A stretch of DNA of 64,000 nucleotides from Fistularia commersonii. Taxonomy: Eukaryota > Chordata > Actinopteri > Syngnathiformes > Fistulariidae. The notes beneath the pieces are model-generated. The model worked only from the letters and a program-made list of their open reading frames with translations. It did not search any database and had not been told where the DNA came from. Below are positions 14,473 to 27,189 of this stretch, piece after piece (the stretch's first letter is position 1; each line of letters opens with the position of its first letter). Position numbers and translations under genes: made by a program. The stretch covers positions 7,691,501-7,755,500 of the forward strand of contig JBBMNZ010000026.1 of NCBI GenBank assembly GCA_037954325.1, written 5' to 3'.

Positions 14473-15525
14473 TTCATAGTCAAAACTGGGTGTGGTTAAT
14501 ACCCAAAGATGACTTAAGCCTGGCTAAAGCGCCATTCACAGAAATATTAATGTAAGAACAAGCCGCTTCTCCTGTCTTCCACCAGTGTTTTCTTTTTTTA
14601 ACCCAGCAATCTCCTGTTGACAGTATGCAAAATGTTTAAAACAAAACTTGCATTATAGTTTAGTTTTACTCATTGTCATCTTGCCCGCTCATCACCACCA
14701 CCAGCACCCAAAAAATTAGTACTGACACGCTTTATCTGCCCATTGAAGGTGAGATCAAGTAAACATCGATCAAGATATAAGATTCTTGATAGGGGACATA
14801 ATAGCGTTCCCATCAGGATCTCTCATCAGGGTGAGCTAGCCTAATTAACATTTAGGTTAAATTAAGCTGAGTATATAAATGCGACAGATGGCACAATTGA
14901 AGTTATATCTGAAAACTTGTTACATTTTTGAGACTAGATCTCGAGCAGATATGCCTGTCTTTGCTTCCGCAACAAAGCCGGTCACTTGAACCTTAGCCAC
15001 TAAGCTAATCTCCGACCAATTATGCAGTCAATGGCACTAAAGTTAGCTTGTTTAGCACTCTAGCTAGCTAAATTCTGATTCACCTCTTAGCCTAACGCCG
15101 GTACAATTAACGCTCTTTAAGTCACGCAGTATGAATATACTGGCACAATTCATCGACTTGGAACTGTGAAATACATCATTAAAACGACTGTCCGAAATAG
15201 ATGGCGCGAATTAAAATCGACAAGATTTTTTCCCTCTCATAATCGCATTGAAGCTAAACAACAAATATAGTCTCATTCAAAGCCTTTAGCCATGCAGAAG
15301 CGATCCGCCCTGACAGCTAATATCAACGTTAACCTAAAGCTAACACAGACGTCTTCTCTGTAGCCCGGCACAACGGTTACTGTATCCAACAGTACCGCAG
15401 CAACAAAGATCCCACAACTTAATGCAACACTGTGCGGCAAGAAAAGAACAAGGGTGAAACTTACCATCACTGCGTTTTATTTCCACATAAATACCGACGG
15501 CTAGCTTCCCAAAACCCGACGCCAT
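2384..15525 (-). CDS. kif2a: Kinesin-like protein KIF2A (kinesin-13 microtubule depolymerase)
   Basis: Complete, 21 coding exons, 745 residues. Exons from 5': 15465-15525, 11876-11970, 11270-11392, 10380-10434, 9880-9996, 8296-8396, 8000-8095, 7856-7910, 7612-7774, 7425-7515, 7253-7316, 6999-7090, 6769-6911, 6392-6596, 6134-6244, 5968-6035, 5580-5705, 4431-4578, 3425-3526, 2558-2693, 2384-2469; phases all agree. The start MASGFGKLAVGIYVEIKRSD and end INPKRPRAL match vertebrate KIF2A. The internal motor domain (about 217-545) has the kinesin-13 KVD loop (260-262), P-loop GQTGSGKT (311-318), switch I NAHSSRSH (427-434) and switch II DLAGNE (455-460). The family uses ATP to depolymerise microtubule ends in spindles and neurons. 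Oddities: a GC-AG intron after the exon ending 6999, and a Pro/Gln-rich linker exon (9880-9996) unlike the mammalian one. Confidence 0.96.
6994..6999 (-). other. kif2a: Non-canonical GC splice donor in kif2a
   Basis: The exon encoding FFEIYSGK ends at 6999 and is followed on the minus strand by GCAAGT rather than GTAAGT. The next exon begins at 6911 with codons for VFDLLNRK after a normal AG. Any GT nearby would add codons absent from the family or break the frame, so AAG|GCAAGT is the best-supported junction and it fits the known GC-AG donor consensus. Confidence 0.8.
14150..14345. repeat. Diverged short tandem repeat with TGATGTCA motifs in kif2a intron 1
   Basis: Several imperfect copies of a roughly 30-50-base unit of the form gaaggggcagctgtgatgt followed by cacag are visible (motifs at about 14199, 14253 and 14309, with a TGTGTCA variant near 14234). 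Each contains TGATGTCA, one base away from a CRE/ATF site. The region is inside the first kif2a intron (11971-15464), where I saw no other exon. Confidence 0.5.
14438..14473. repeat. (TA)n microsatellite in kif2a intron 1
   Basis: A simple alternating TA run preceded by a CACATATACA-type stretch. It has no coding content. Confidence 0.85.
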
Positions 15526-15990
15526 TCTACATTACCCGTGCAAATGACTGGAAGTGGTCTAGAAACTTGAAATGAACAGTGAAAAGCAGCTTCAGGCGTT
15601 TTGGCAGTTTTTTCTTGATAGAGGAAGAAAATGCAGCCAGACAACCGAATGGGCTAACATTACGTAGCAACCCAGTGTGGATTCCAAAACGTTGGGGTCT
15701 TCCCTTCACAGTGAACAGACTCGGGGCCACGCCTACTGCCGCCATATTAAAGGCCGTTCCATTCTATCAGTTTAAAAGTCGCTCCCTCAGAGATTATAAA
15801 ATGAACGATACAATCTCTAAGCACAATTGAAACGGGTGGTTTGTGCGTTACTACTATAAAACGTCTTTTTTCATCTACACAGGCTGGCACTCAATGTGAG
15901 CATTTCAAACAGGAGTTATTTGGAAAGCCGGCCACCCCCCGATCCCTTGAAGTTCTCACGACCGGGGGACGGACTTATGGCGGCAGGGTT
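15526..15990 (-). promoter_or_regulatory. kif2a: Putative kif2a promoter region with YY1-type motifs
   Basis: This is the sequence just upstream of the kif2a ATG. It is richer in GC and CpG than the surrounding introns. On the minus strand an ATGGCGGC motif lies at about 15740-15747, and a second ATGGCGGC occurs on the plus strand at about 15977; both match the core of YY1 sites common near vertebrate housekeeping promoters. The transcription start was not located. Function is inferred from position and motif only. Confidence 0.45.
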
Positions 15991-16054
15991 CAGCCTTATA
16001 GTTTGGAAAATCCATTTCCGGTCAAACCCTTTCAGTATAAAATCCTGACGCCTA

Positions 16055-16556
16055 GAATCCCAGTCTTTTTGTATTTCTTTTTATTTATTATTATTTTTTT
16101 TTATTGAACACAAATAGCATAAACAAAGATACACATGTACAAATAAACATGGCAAGGTAGAATCGAATGTCAATGAAACAACTGGGGATGAGGAAGCAAA
16201 AAGACATAAGGACATTCGCTCTGTATGTAATCAGAAGTTAACATTGTTAAAGGTTAGTGAGAAATGTTTAATGCTAGACGAATACAAAAGTAAAAGAAAA
16301 TAAATAGATAAATGAATAAAAATTTATTTAAAAAAAAAACTTGCAAGGGTAATATAACATATATTAACTTGGTGGTTCACAAGGAATCTCAGACATCAAA
16401 CTGTATATTTTTTGGATTTTTCCATAAATTTTAAGGATGTTTTTATATAATTTAAAATCGTTTATAAAGAATGTAAAATTGGGGGAACACTTTTGCATTC
16501 TGTTTTTTGTGAATGAAGAACTTGGCCAGGCCTAAATTAACGAATCCCAGTCTTTT
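16055..16556 (-). mobile_element. 5'-truncated L1-like LINE with 15-bp target-site duplication
   Basis: The identical 15-mer GAATCCCAGTCTTTT occurs at 16055-16069 and 16542-16556 and brackets 472 bases. Next to the left copy is a T-rich stretch, so the element is read on the minus strand with its poly(A) tail on the left. Its 5' end on that strand translates as GLAKFFIHKKQN, then a one-base shift, then FKLYKNILKIYGK; this resembles the C-terminal end of L1-type ORF2 (established family feature, from memory). Target duplication plus A-tail plus 5' truncation is the classic product of target-primed reverse transcription. Only the family assignment is less certain. Confidence 0.8.
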
Positions 16557-17231
16557 ATCGGGGAACTTATAAGGGGAAGCTTTTTTATTACCCTTACAGA
16601 AGCACATTATGCTCTCTGATAGGTTAACACTGGAAAGCTGTTTATATATTTTTTATTTATTTAAAAAAAAAAACAAAGAAAACTTCAGTTGCACATTTAG
16701 CTTACCCATTCATCAATTTAAAAAAAATGAAACCCTTGCCCCGAAATATAATCCCTTGCATGCTTTTGTTATTATCAAATAGTAGGCCAATTAATGAATA
16801 CTAACCAAAGTGGCTGCAACGCTTAACAGTTGCCCATATGTGTCAATACATCAATAACAACTAGTTGGTGTGGAGATGTTGTGCTGTAATAATAAAATAA
16901 TATGAGAATTTCACGCCATTGTCCTCAGCGTATGTAAATAGAATAATATAGGGTTTTATCAATAATGATTTTCCTTAGCTCTTGATTCAAAACAATATTA
17001 CTTTTTATTGTAATGTAGCAATTTCGCCATCTAGTGGTCGTTAGACCTCAACTGCCCACAATAAGTGATAAACCGGGCTCAATCTGGCACCCTTCACTTG
17101 CGCTGCGTTTTCAAGAACGTTATCGGCTTTTATAGGATTTACAAGTCATTTTTACAGTGAATAAAATGGACAAAATGTAATTTTTAATGGAACTGTCTCT
17201 GCTCTTTGTCAGCCAGGCTAACAAAAATGTA

Positions 17232-17517
17232 CAGGACTGTCCCAGAAAATTAGAATTTTGTGATAAAGTGCTATATCTTCTGTAATGCAATTACAAAAAC
17301 AAAAATGTCATACATTCTGGATTCATTACAAATCAATTGAAATATTGTAAGCCTTTTATTATTTTAATATTGCTGATTATGCTTACATCTTAAGAAAATT
17401 CAAAAGTCCTATCTCAAAATATTAGAATATCATGAAAAAGGATTTTTTGTTTTTTTAATTGCATCACAGATGATAAAGAATTTTATCATGGTATTCTAAT
17501 TTTCTGAGAGAGTCCTG
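17232..17517. mobile_element. Mariner-like MITE with terminal inverted repeats
   Basis: The left end starts CAGGACTGTCCCAGAAAATT and the right end read on the other strand starts CAGGACTCTCTCAGAAAATT; similarity extends for about 35 bases. The 286-bp element has no ORF. I recognise this sequence as a dispersed teleost non-autonomous element, probably Tc1/mariner-type. The target-site TA is visible only on the left (TACAGG). Confidence 0.75.
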
Positions 17518-17690
17518 CAATCTATCCTTACAAATGTTATGGTAATGATGCTTGCCATTTCAAAATAAATAAATAAATAAATACATACATATATGAAAGT
17601 ACACCAAAGAGTTCACAATGAGGTTTTATGTATTTCAAAAGTCGTACTTATTCTATAAAGAAAGAGGAAGGGAGAAGCCCAGAGGGAGGG

Positions 17691-17880
<190 letters not shown>

Positions 17881-18017
17881 CTGAAAAAATATGTCTGCAA
17901 TTATTATATTATCTTTTCTGCTAAATCCTGCTGAACTGACACTCACACTGTCTTGAATACCCACCCCTCCACTTAACCTTTGTCATGAGGCACCTAGCTC
18001 TAACCTTAGAAGCTCGA

Positions 18018-18036
18018 GAATATTCTCTTTCTAGAA
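18018..18036. promoter_or_regulatory. unc45b: Candidate heat-shock element upstream of unc45b
   Basis: Two inverted dyads GAA-TA-TTC (18018-18025) and TTC-TA-GAA (18029-18036) lie close together, about 0.4 kb upstream of the candidate TATA box. They match the HSF1 unit pattern, but the spacing between dyads is one base off the ideal five-base phasing. unc45b encodes an Hsp90 co-chaperone known to be stress-responsive in fish muscle, so regulation by HSF1 is plausible but inferred. Confidence 0.45.
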
Positions 18037-18051
18037 GCCAGATCACTCTTT

Positions 18052-18421
18052 CAGCTGTCAGCCCCCCATATCTATCCCCCCCCACCACCACTTTAGTTTC
18101 GGGCATTTGCTAGAGACTTCTCAGCTGTCTATGCCCTAAATAGACCTTATCAGGAGGAGACCATCCATGGTGGTGGGGTTAAACTTAACAGTAATTTCAG
18201 CATATCCTGGGTATTTTCCACAAGAAATGCATTATATTTTCGATATAATTGAAGAATATCTCTTGTAGCACAAATAATCATGGGTCACAAGGATCTCTGG
18301 TTTTAAGGTTCTTTGGTGGAGGAGTGGGGTTGACTCCACAGACTGAACCCCTATTTTCCTTATGAATGGTCCACCTGGGTTCCCTCCCACCCCATTGCAA
18401 CTGCAACCGAAAATATAAATA
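18052..18421 (+). promoter_or_regulatory. unc45b: Candidate unc45b core promoter: E-boxes and TATA box
   Basis: CAGCTG E-boxes occur at 18052-18057 and 18122-18127, and a CACCTG E-box at 18372-18377. TATAAATA follows at 18414-18421; its reverse strand (CTATTTATAT) also nearly matches a MEF2 site. A plausible non-coding first exon follows, ending at a donor AAG|GTACTG at 18538/18539. E-box plus MEF2 plus TATA is a usual muscle-promoter layout and fits the muscle expression of unc45b. No transcript evidence is available. Confidence 0.45.
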
Positions 18422-19619
18422 GGGGTGTTGGTGGGGTCAAACTATGTAAACGGACATACAGACTGAGCTGTTCAAGAAACAGGAGAAAGAAAATAAGACT
18501 GACAGAACACAAGACATACACCTTGAAGGTACTGCTTCCAGAGAGATGCTTTGTTTTATTTTCATAAGGACAAGTTATGCTGGGGGTAGGGCATAACTTT
18601 TAAGATCATTATGTTTCATGTCAGTTGATAGACTGACAGGCACAGAGGGGAGCATGAGGTAAGGATGTCTGTCCATTAGGAAAGTGGCATTTGTTGCACT
18701 GCTCGGCGTGGGTACGAGACCATATCCAAATAAGGTGTGAAGGGAGGCCATTTTAAAGTTAGAGATAGCATGTGCAAAGCCTTTTGTTGCAGAAGATCTT
18801 GGTCAGCGGGACACTAACTAGAGACAATGGTGAGGACAATACATTTTTATTCCTCCTCAAAATAAAATCTGCCTATCATAGTCAATTTCTGTAAGGTTTT
18901 CTCCGGGTTGAGGGTTTCCTAAACTTGGTCATATTTACTCACAAATGTCTGCAGAGTTTGTGTGTTCTTAACATAAAAACAAGGTGCTTTTATTAATAAC
19001 ATTATTCTATGAATTGGAAAATGATTAACCTTTATATAATGGCTTATTGGCTTGACCAATCTGCATAAACAATGAATTGACTGATTTGATGCTACTTTTT
19101 GGATCAATTTGGCTTTAGCGAGTGAGCTGATAGAAAGAAGAAAATGTAAAACACATACAATGGGATTTATGAGAATCTGGTTCTCAAGAATGAACAGGAA
19201 TTCCCAGTTCACTAATGTTCCTTAAATTAGATAAAGCCAAACTTTCTTTATCATTAAATAATCATAATTAGTACGAGTGTCATGCTGTGTCACTTTTCTG
19301 TCTTCTGTCAATGTGTGTCAAATATATGGCACAAATTAATAAATTGGACATAGGACAGGAATGACCTAGATTTTGCAATACATTTTTTTTCAATATATAA
19401 AAAGTAGGAGAAAATACCAAAAAAAATCCAAAATTGAAACAAAAATAAAATGGAAAGAATTGTGAATTTCCTTGGATGGGGAATTTCTGTTTCCTTGGTA
19501 TGAGCTATTTTTCAACAGGTACAGGATTTGAAACCACTCATATTTTATCTCCAGACTGGAATATACATATGAAATCTGATCTACAGACATTAATAATTGA
19601 CAACCCATTATCCCGCTAG

Positions 19620-22600
19620 ATGGGAGACCCAGGCCAGTTAAAAGATGAGGGAAACAAATACTTCCAAGCTGGAGATATTGACAAGGCCATTGAGAGCTAC
19701 ACAAAAGCCATTAAGATATGCAAGGACAAGAAAGTGTTGGCTGTCATCCACAGAAACAGATCGGCTTGCTACCTAAAAAAAGTGAGTTGCATAAAAGAAA
19801 TGGGAAATATTTGGTAAGAAGCAGGGAACAAACTGCCTTTGATAAACTATACGTTTATTTTTTGTTTCAGGAAAATTATGCCAATGCAGCATCTGATGCA
19901 ACTAAAGGTATGTAACATAAGTTGTAACACATGAGTCATGACCCTGGATACGCTGTAAAATGGGACTAACACTAGATTCATTTTTTTCACTTCATTTGCA
20001 TACACAGCCATTGATGTTGATGCAGCAGATGTTAAAGCGTTATACAGGCGCTGTCAAGCTCTGGAGAAGCTTGGAAAACTGGACATGGCTTTCAAAGATG
20101 TTCAGAGATGTGCTACCATAGAACCAAAGAACAAGACCTTCCTGGAGACGTTACGTAGACTGGGGGCTGAGATTCAAGCCAAGGTCAGCACTGAGCAGGC
20201 TTTTCGTTTACGCAGATTTGAAAGGAAGCAATTAAATTTACTCACTTGTTTCTTTTCCTCCACAGCTCAAGACAACCTTTTCCACCGATTCAAGGGTACA
20301 GAACATGTTCGATATCCTCCTTGATGAAGAAATGGAGAAGGATAAGAGAGAAAAAGTAGATCATTTTTCATTGGTCTTTGGATGAACTTTGCATCCATAT
20401 TCTGAGAATCCTGTCGTTTTACATGTGTGGTCCCCGATCTTTTCTATCTAGGCTGCCAACAACCTGATCGTGCTGTCCAGGGAGGATGCCGGAGCAGAGA
20501 GAATCTTCCAGAATAACGGAGTGCCTCTGCTGCTCAACATGATTGAGACAGGCAAACCAGACATGATAGTGGCTGCTATTCGTACTTTGTCAGGAATGTG
20601 CACAGGACACAAAGCTCGGGTGGGTATTGTCACAGACGATTATACAGAGTATAGTCTTACAGGTCAATTCAGCCAAATGATGCAAAACAATTTAATATCG
20701 TCATCATATTTATAGCAGTTTCAGAAATAAGAATGAGAAGAGTTGGTTGTATGTATCTTTTTGTTACATCTAAACAGGCAATGGCCATAGTGCACATGTT
20801 GGGGGTCGACAAAATGTGCAGCATCATGGCGATTGACAACGAGGAGATCGCCCTGGCAACATGCAACCTCTTCCAGTGCATCAATGATTCTCTCACTGGG
20901 GGTGATAAGAGGGAATATGGGAAAGAAGAGGCCTTGGTTCTGGGTGAGACAAAAAAATCCCCCCTTAACAATTGGTCTCTTTCACACTTCACTTTATTGT
21001 GTCATAGTACATCACAATGAGACACATATTTCTCCAAATTGCAGATGCAACCAAAGACCTGAAGACCATTCTTATGTCTCTGCTCGAGATGGTCTCCAGT
21101 AAAAAGGTATCTGGTCATGGCAGAGACCAAGCACTGAACCTCCTGAGCAAGAACGTTCCTCGTAATAACAAGAAGGAACTGGACCACTCCCGGACCCTCT
21201 TTACCATTGATCACGGTGAGGCATGATCACCCCCATTGCTCACTGCCAGTGTCTCCAAGGAGCTTTTAAAACTGAACATTAATCCCAACGCATCTGTTTG
21301 TTCTGCAGGTCTGAAAAAGATTCTCAAAGTGTGCGGTCAGGTTCCCGAACTGCCAGACCAGTTGGCCATGACAGAGAACACGCAGCTGATTGCCAGCATT
21401 CTTCTCAACAGGCTTTATGATGACCTCAAATGTGACCCAGAGAGAAACAATTACAGGGACATTTGCGATGAATATATTAAGTATGTCCCAAAAAAGGACG
21501 CCCTTTGTGCAGCGTTGATGTCAAGACTTTCAAAACAGTATTTTGTAATAGCTGTCTTTCCATCTTTCTTTTTTTTTTTTCAAAGATCCAAAATCGACCC
21601 CAATGACATGGACAAAACCATTCATGCGATCAATGTAATCTCAGGGCTGCTTCAGGGTCCGTTTGAAGTGGGAAACATCCTGGTTGGTCATCAGGGCATC
21701 ATGGAAATGATGGTGGCCCTGTGTGGTTCTGAACGCGAGGTGGACCAGATGGTGGCTGTGGAGGCACTGATCCACGCTTCTACCAAAATGAGTCGCGCCA
21801 GCTTTATCATCACCAATGGCGTATCGCTGCTGAAAGACATCTACAAGAAAACCAAAAATGAGAAGATCAAAATTCGCTCACTAGTGGTGAGTGAGTAGAG
21901 CACTCGATGACAGAACTCTATTATACCGACCCCAAACACTGAATGATAAAATAATTTTTAACATTTTGTTATAATCAACACAAACCTCATATGTCCACAC
22001 CAGGGTCTGTGTAAATTGGGTTCTGCTGGAGGTGATGACTACAGTTTAAGACAGTTTGCTGAGGGTTCCACTGAGAAGTTGGCCAAACAGTGTAGAAAGT
22101 GAGTATTCATACAACTTGTCAGCAAGCAGACGATGCAGTGTTCTCACTTGTCAACATATTTCCCTGATCTGAGAATTATTTGGGAGCATGTAAAATGGAG
22201 TCCAGTTACCTTTAAAGTAAGACAGTTATGGATATTTTACCTATCTGTTTTTTACCCTCTGAATACCACGACTAATGACATAATTCCTAATCCCCAATTT
22301 CTGGCTCGTATTGCCCCTTGAAACATTTTAAACAATCTGATTTTTTGGCGATTTTTTTCCCCTATGAAATGTGATTATGACAGAGATTTAGTGCAAAGAA
22401 AATGGTTAAATCTCATTAAAGTCTAATTTGGTCACTTGCTTGGAAAAATCAAATAGTGCCTTAAATGTACTTTAAAAATATAGGAAAGAAATTAAAATCG
22501 ATCACTAAACACACCTCCTGTTTTCTCAATCTAGGTGGCTGTGCAATCCTCAGATTGATAGTAAAACAAGGAAGTGGGCTGTCGAGGGTCTTGCCTATCT

Positions 22601-25391
22601 GACCAATGATGCTGATGTAAAAGATGACTTTGTGGAGGATGAGCCAGCCCTGCAAGCCATGTTTGAACTGTCCAAGGTTTGAAAATGATAAGGAAAAATT
22701 ACATAGTTGTCATGCATGTCTTGTTGAACATTGTGAGAGATGTCATTTCTTTATGTTTTAGTCAAAGGATAAGACCATCATGTACGCAGTGGCTTGCATC
22801 CTAGTGAACTGCACCAACTCCTATGATAAGAAGGAAATAATTCCTGAGCTAGTTCAACTGGCCAAATTTTCAAAGCAACACGTACCTGAGCAACACCCAA
22901 AGGTAAAGGATGACATGCATTAATGCAACGACAAAATTATCATGTGAAACAATGGTAGAGGGGGAAATATACTTCACGCGCACACACACAAACACACACA
23001 TTCATTCACACCCACACACTGAAAGCCTATTGATGACAATATGTTTTGCCTCCCCCTCAGGACAAGAAAGACTTTATTGAGAAGCGAGTGAAAAGGCTGC
23101 TGAAGGCAGGAATCATCTCAGCCCTCGCTGTCATGGTCAAAGCAGATAACACCATATTGACAGACCAGACCAAGGAAATGCTTTCAAGGTGAGAGACGAA
23201 GGCATGATTCCACATTTTAATGTCCAATTAAAACTTCCCAAACCATCACATTATGAACAAGAAAAAAGTCATGATGATGTCTTGTACGACATTCCTTTTC
23301 CTGGCACATCAGTGTGTTTACTTTTATCAAGAACGCAATATCTTGGGGACTGGTCTATAGAAAAGAAAATTAATCCAAGATAGAGTCCTCGCTTTTGTCC
23401 ATTCTATCCACATCTTTCCCTAAAAACGTATCATTTCTAACGCTAATTCCTATATTTTACCTGAAGGGTTTTCTTAGCACTGTCACAGGATGCTAAAGAT
23501 CGTGGAACAATTGTAGCCCAAGGCGGGGGAAAGGTGAGTCAAACATGAAATGTATGAGAAATCTTCAACATTTCATAAATGAAAAGCCAACCTGTTTGCA
23601 TGGTATATCTATGATACTATTACCTGCGCAGACGTTTTAAGCGCAAAGCCTTCTGTTGTCAAAAGTCTGAATAAACTACTGCTTTTTCTTTAAACAAGGC
23701 TCTGATTCCTCTGGCACTGGAAGGGACAGAAGCCGGGAAAGTGAAGGCCTGTCACGCCATAGCAAAGATAGCAGCTATTTCTAACCCAGAAATTGCCTTT
23801 CCTGGTGAGAGGGTAAGGAATCAAATGGATTGTTGTGATTACGATACCCTTTTTACTGCAGAACTCAATGTGATGTGAATGTTTTGCACGCTCTGCAAAA
23901 CAGGTCTACGAGGTGGTGCGACCTTTGGTCAGCCTTCTTCACACAGACAGAGATGGCATGCAGAATTTTGAGGCCCTGAGAGGCCTCACCAACCTCGCTG
24001 GTTTCAGTGAAAAACTGAGGTAATATTTTCCTGTTCTTCTCTCTGGTGCCTTCACTGTGTCTTGCAGGAGGATGAATGGCATACTATGAGTTTTTGACCG
24101 CATCATCATGTCCTTTGCAGGGTAAAAATTGTAAAGGAGAAAGCTCTGCCTGATATCGAGAACTACATGTTTGAGGAACATGACCAGATCAGACAAGCTG
24201 CCACCGAATGCATGTGCAACCTTGTCTCGTGCAAAGAGGTGAGACGAAAGCCTCCGATGTGAAACAATAAACGTCAACATCCGAAAAAAAAAAAACAGTT
24301 ACTTCATTGTAAAATTCAACTCTGCGTATTTGAGGTTCAAGATCGTTACCTGGAAGAAGGCAACGATAAGCTAAAGCTGCTGGTGCTGCTTTGTGGAGAG
24401 GATGACGAAAACCTGCAGATCGCTGCCGCCGGAGCCCTGGCCATGCTCACCGCCATTCAGAAGAAGCTTTGCTCGAAACTCACTCGAGTGGTAGGTGCAA
24501 CGTAACTGAGGGGGAATTTCACAGCAGATTACTTTATTTATTTTCCAACAGTGAAAGAAATACTTTCAGTCTATGGATTACCTTATCTGTGGTTCACTGG
24601 TTACTTATGTGACCAAGCAAGTGAAACAGTACATACAACTTTCAATTGTTAAAGACCTGATAACAAAACCATCTATGATTCTGTGTGAAAATACAGTTGA
24701 AGTTTCTTTATAACCAGTGAGCAAATACTTACTAGGGGGATCAAGAGTGCAAATTTAAAATTGGATTCATGTCAGATTGGAGGTAGTAGAGGCAGAGCCA
24801 TCATGTCTTTATAAGTAGCTGGCTCAGATTGTAAGAGATATAGGTCCGATATCTCCCATAAGGAAATCAATATTATCTATGCATTAGTACGGCTGACTGG
24901 AACTTAACAGGGCTGAAAAATGATTTATTATTTGCAGCATTTGATTACAATCACTGTTAAAGTAATCAGTATTACATATTTTTATATTTTCCTTTCAAGT
25001 CTCCCATAATCTTATAGTTTAAATACAAGCATACAGTATTTTTGTTTTTTTGGTTCATTTAATCAGTATAAATTTAAATAAAGCAAGAATTCTCAAATAT
25101 CAATCTTTTCTTCCACAGACCACCCAGTGGCTTGAAATCCTGCAGAGACTGTGTCTTCATTCTAACCCCAAAGTCCAGCACCGTGGGCTTGTGATTGTGT
25201 GCAACATGCTCAATTCGGACGACAGCGATCTGGCTAAAAAACTAATCGAGAGCGAGATGCTGGAAATTCTCACAGTTATTGGCAAAGCTGCTGACAACCC
25301 CAAGAGGCAGGAGCCCATTGACGTGGCGAGGACCTGTCTGGTCAAAGCCATGGATCTTGGTCTCATCAAACCTTTCAGCAGTCCCTCTTAG
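19620..25391 (+). CDS. unc45b: UNC-45 homolog B, muscle myosin chaperone
   Basis: Complete, 19 coding exons, 930 residues (human UNC45B is about 931). Exons: 19620-19781, 19871-19907, 20008-20183, 20266-20355, 20452-20619, 20778-20943, 21045-21215, 21309-21480, 21586-21886, 22004-22098, 22535-22676, 22762-22902, 23061-23188, 23467-23533, 23699-23812, 23904-24019, 24121-24238, 24335-24490, 25119-25391; phases all agree. Start MGDPGQLKDEGNKYFQAGD opens three TPR repeats (about 4-115), which bind Hsp90. The central and UCS armadillo-like domains follow and include CKLGSAGGDDYS, EHDQIRQAATECMCNL and the terminus MDLGLIKPFSSPS. The family folds myosin heads and supports sarcomere assembly. The muscle paralogue is chosen over unc45a because of close sequence resemblance to UNC45B. 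No broken or missing part was seen. Confidence 0.96.
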
Positions 25392-27180
25392 AAAGATTCC
25401 TGTCGGCAAAACAACAGCAACAGACATTCTTCTTTGTTTCCTTTCCTTTTTTCACACCAAATAATATATCAAACAACCCTTTTTGACATTAGGGAGTGTT
25501 AATGATTTGCAATAGGAGTTGATCTGTTACAGAGGCTGTTGGGGGAAACACTAGAATCACAATTTCAAATCTGAATCTTGCAAACATATGGTCAAAAACT
25601 ATACAGGTGTTGTTGTTTTTTTGTTTTTATATTACATTGCATCCCACTTCATGTTTTCTAATTGTAGTAATGGACACCAAACTGTTCTGAAATATCAGTT
25701 GTTATAATTCCCAGGGAGGTAACCAATATTTAGGTAGCATTATGCCTCTTTCATACGGTTTTATGTATCTGGGCATTTAGGGGAGATGTCCAACATCTGT
25801 AAATATTGTTGTTGCTGGTGGCAGTTAATAATATTAGGTCAATTTTCATTTCATCATAGCATTTAGTACCCATTTTTGAGAGTCTGTAAAAAAGGATTTT
25901 ATACAATTGTAACGTAGTTCGACATTTAGCCGTTTCTGGGATGTGTTGCTCATTTGAATCTAGTGTCATTCGAAGACAAGCTGACAACCAGTAAGAATAG
26001 CATCGTTAATTCCTGTACAGTGACCGCCAGACACAATGCTCAAATAGTCAGTGTTTCCTTTCCAGAAACCTATAGTGTGACTGAAACATAAAAGTGTGAA
26101 TATTATATGAAAACAGTTCTCATATTAAGAATTTCGTGCAAGAAATGCACTGATGGAAGAACCAATGGTCTCCCTATTATACAACTGATCAGAAAAAATA
26201 TTGGGATAAATGCATTAATGTGAATTTACTTGTTTCACACCAGATTCCTGGTGACTGGTCTGGGTATCATTCTTAGATTTCTGGCAACTCACAATGAAGA
26301 CACTGAAAATTTGATGATTCACACCGTTTTTGAAATTGTACATGTCATGGATTTGTTCTTATTTCAGAAAAATTGAGAATTGAATTTGCTTACTTAAATA
26401 AAGAGAAAAAACAATATTTATTTGGCTCATTAGGAATTACTTTCCACATGACTTGTATGGTTACGAGGTTTGAGAAGATGTGGCAGTTGGTGTTTTTAAG
26501 ATGCTCGGCATGCAAGCATAGAGAAATTCAAACAGACAGGAACAACCAGGTTTACATATCGTTGCCACAGTAGGATTGAAAATTATGCATGCAAACACTT
26601 TGCTACATTTTGCTATTCAGCAACTCAATTAAAGTTCCATTAATATGCATACAGTAATTTGGTAAATTATACATTCTAAATTCTTCAATTATGCATTTGA
26701 TTCGATCATTAATAGCCATTTTGTGCATGCATTAATCATAACAACTTCAGCTGTAGGACGACTCAGTATATAACAGATTTTTATAATTGCAAATCCGGAG
26801 AGTACCTGTGCATGGGTTACTTAGCTGAGATAGAGTATGAATAATATTTTATTTTTCCTCACGATAAAATATCCTCATAAACCACAATAAGCAAAATCAA
26901 GGGATTATTTCACAGCAAACCTGTGTGTAAAAGAATCAGTAATTTTTTTTTTATCTCAAACAATCAGTTTTTTTCCCTTTTTTTACCTCACACATCCCCA
27001 TATAAGACTTATACTCAAATATATGTATTTTTTTCCCTCAACCCAATAGTTTTAGTCGTGAGTCATAAATGCGTCACCAGATAAATGCATTTTTGGTTTA
27101 ATTTTGGAGCATTTTGATCCCCATCACCTCCACTAACCCTCCCAGGCTTGAAACCCTGGGAAAGTTGTTTTAAGCCAGTT
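25392..27180 (+). other. unc45b 3' UTR and intergenic AT-rich DNA
   Basis: AATAAA at 26397-26402 lies about 1 kb past the unc45b stop and is a candidate poly(A) signal. The rest is AT-rich; I see no exon or clear mobile element. Confidence 0.45.
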
Positions 27181-27189
27181 TTTTTCTTG

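Noticed and set aside
21236..21898. A 220-codon single frame within unc45b
   Set aside because: It joins two real exons (21309-21480 and 21586-21886) through an intron that happens to be open; the exon phases and the family sequence require splicing.
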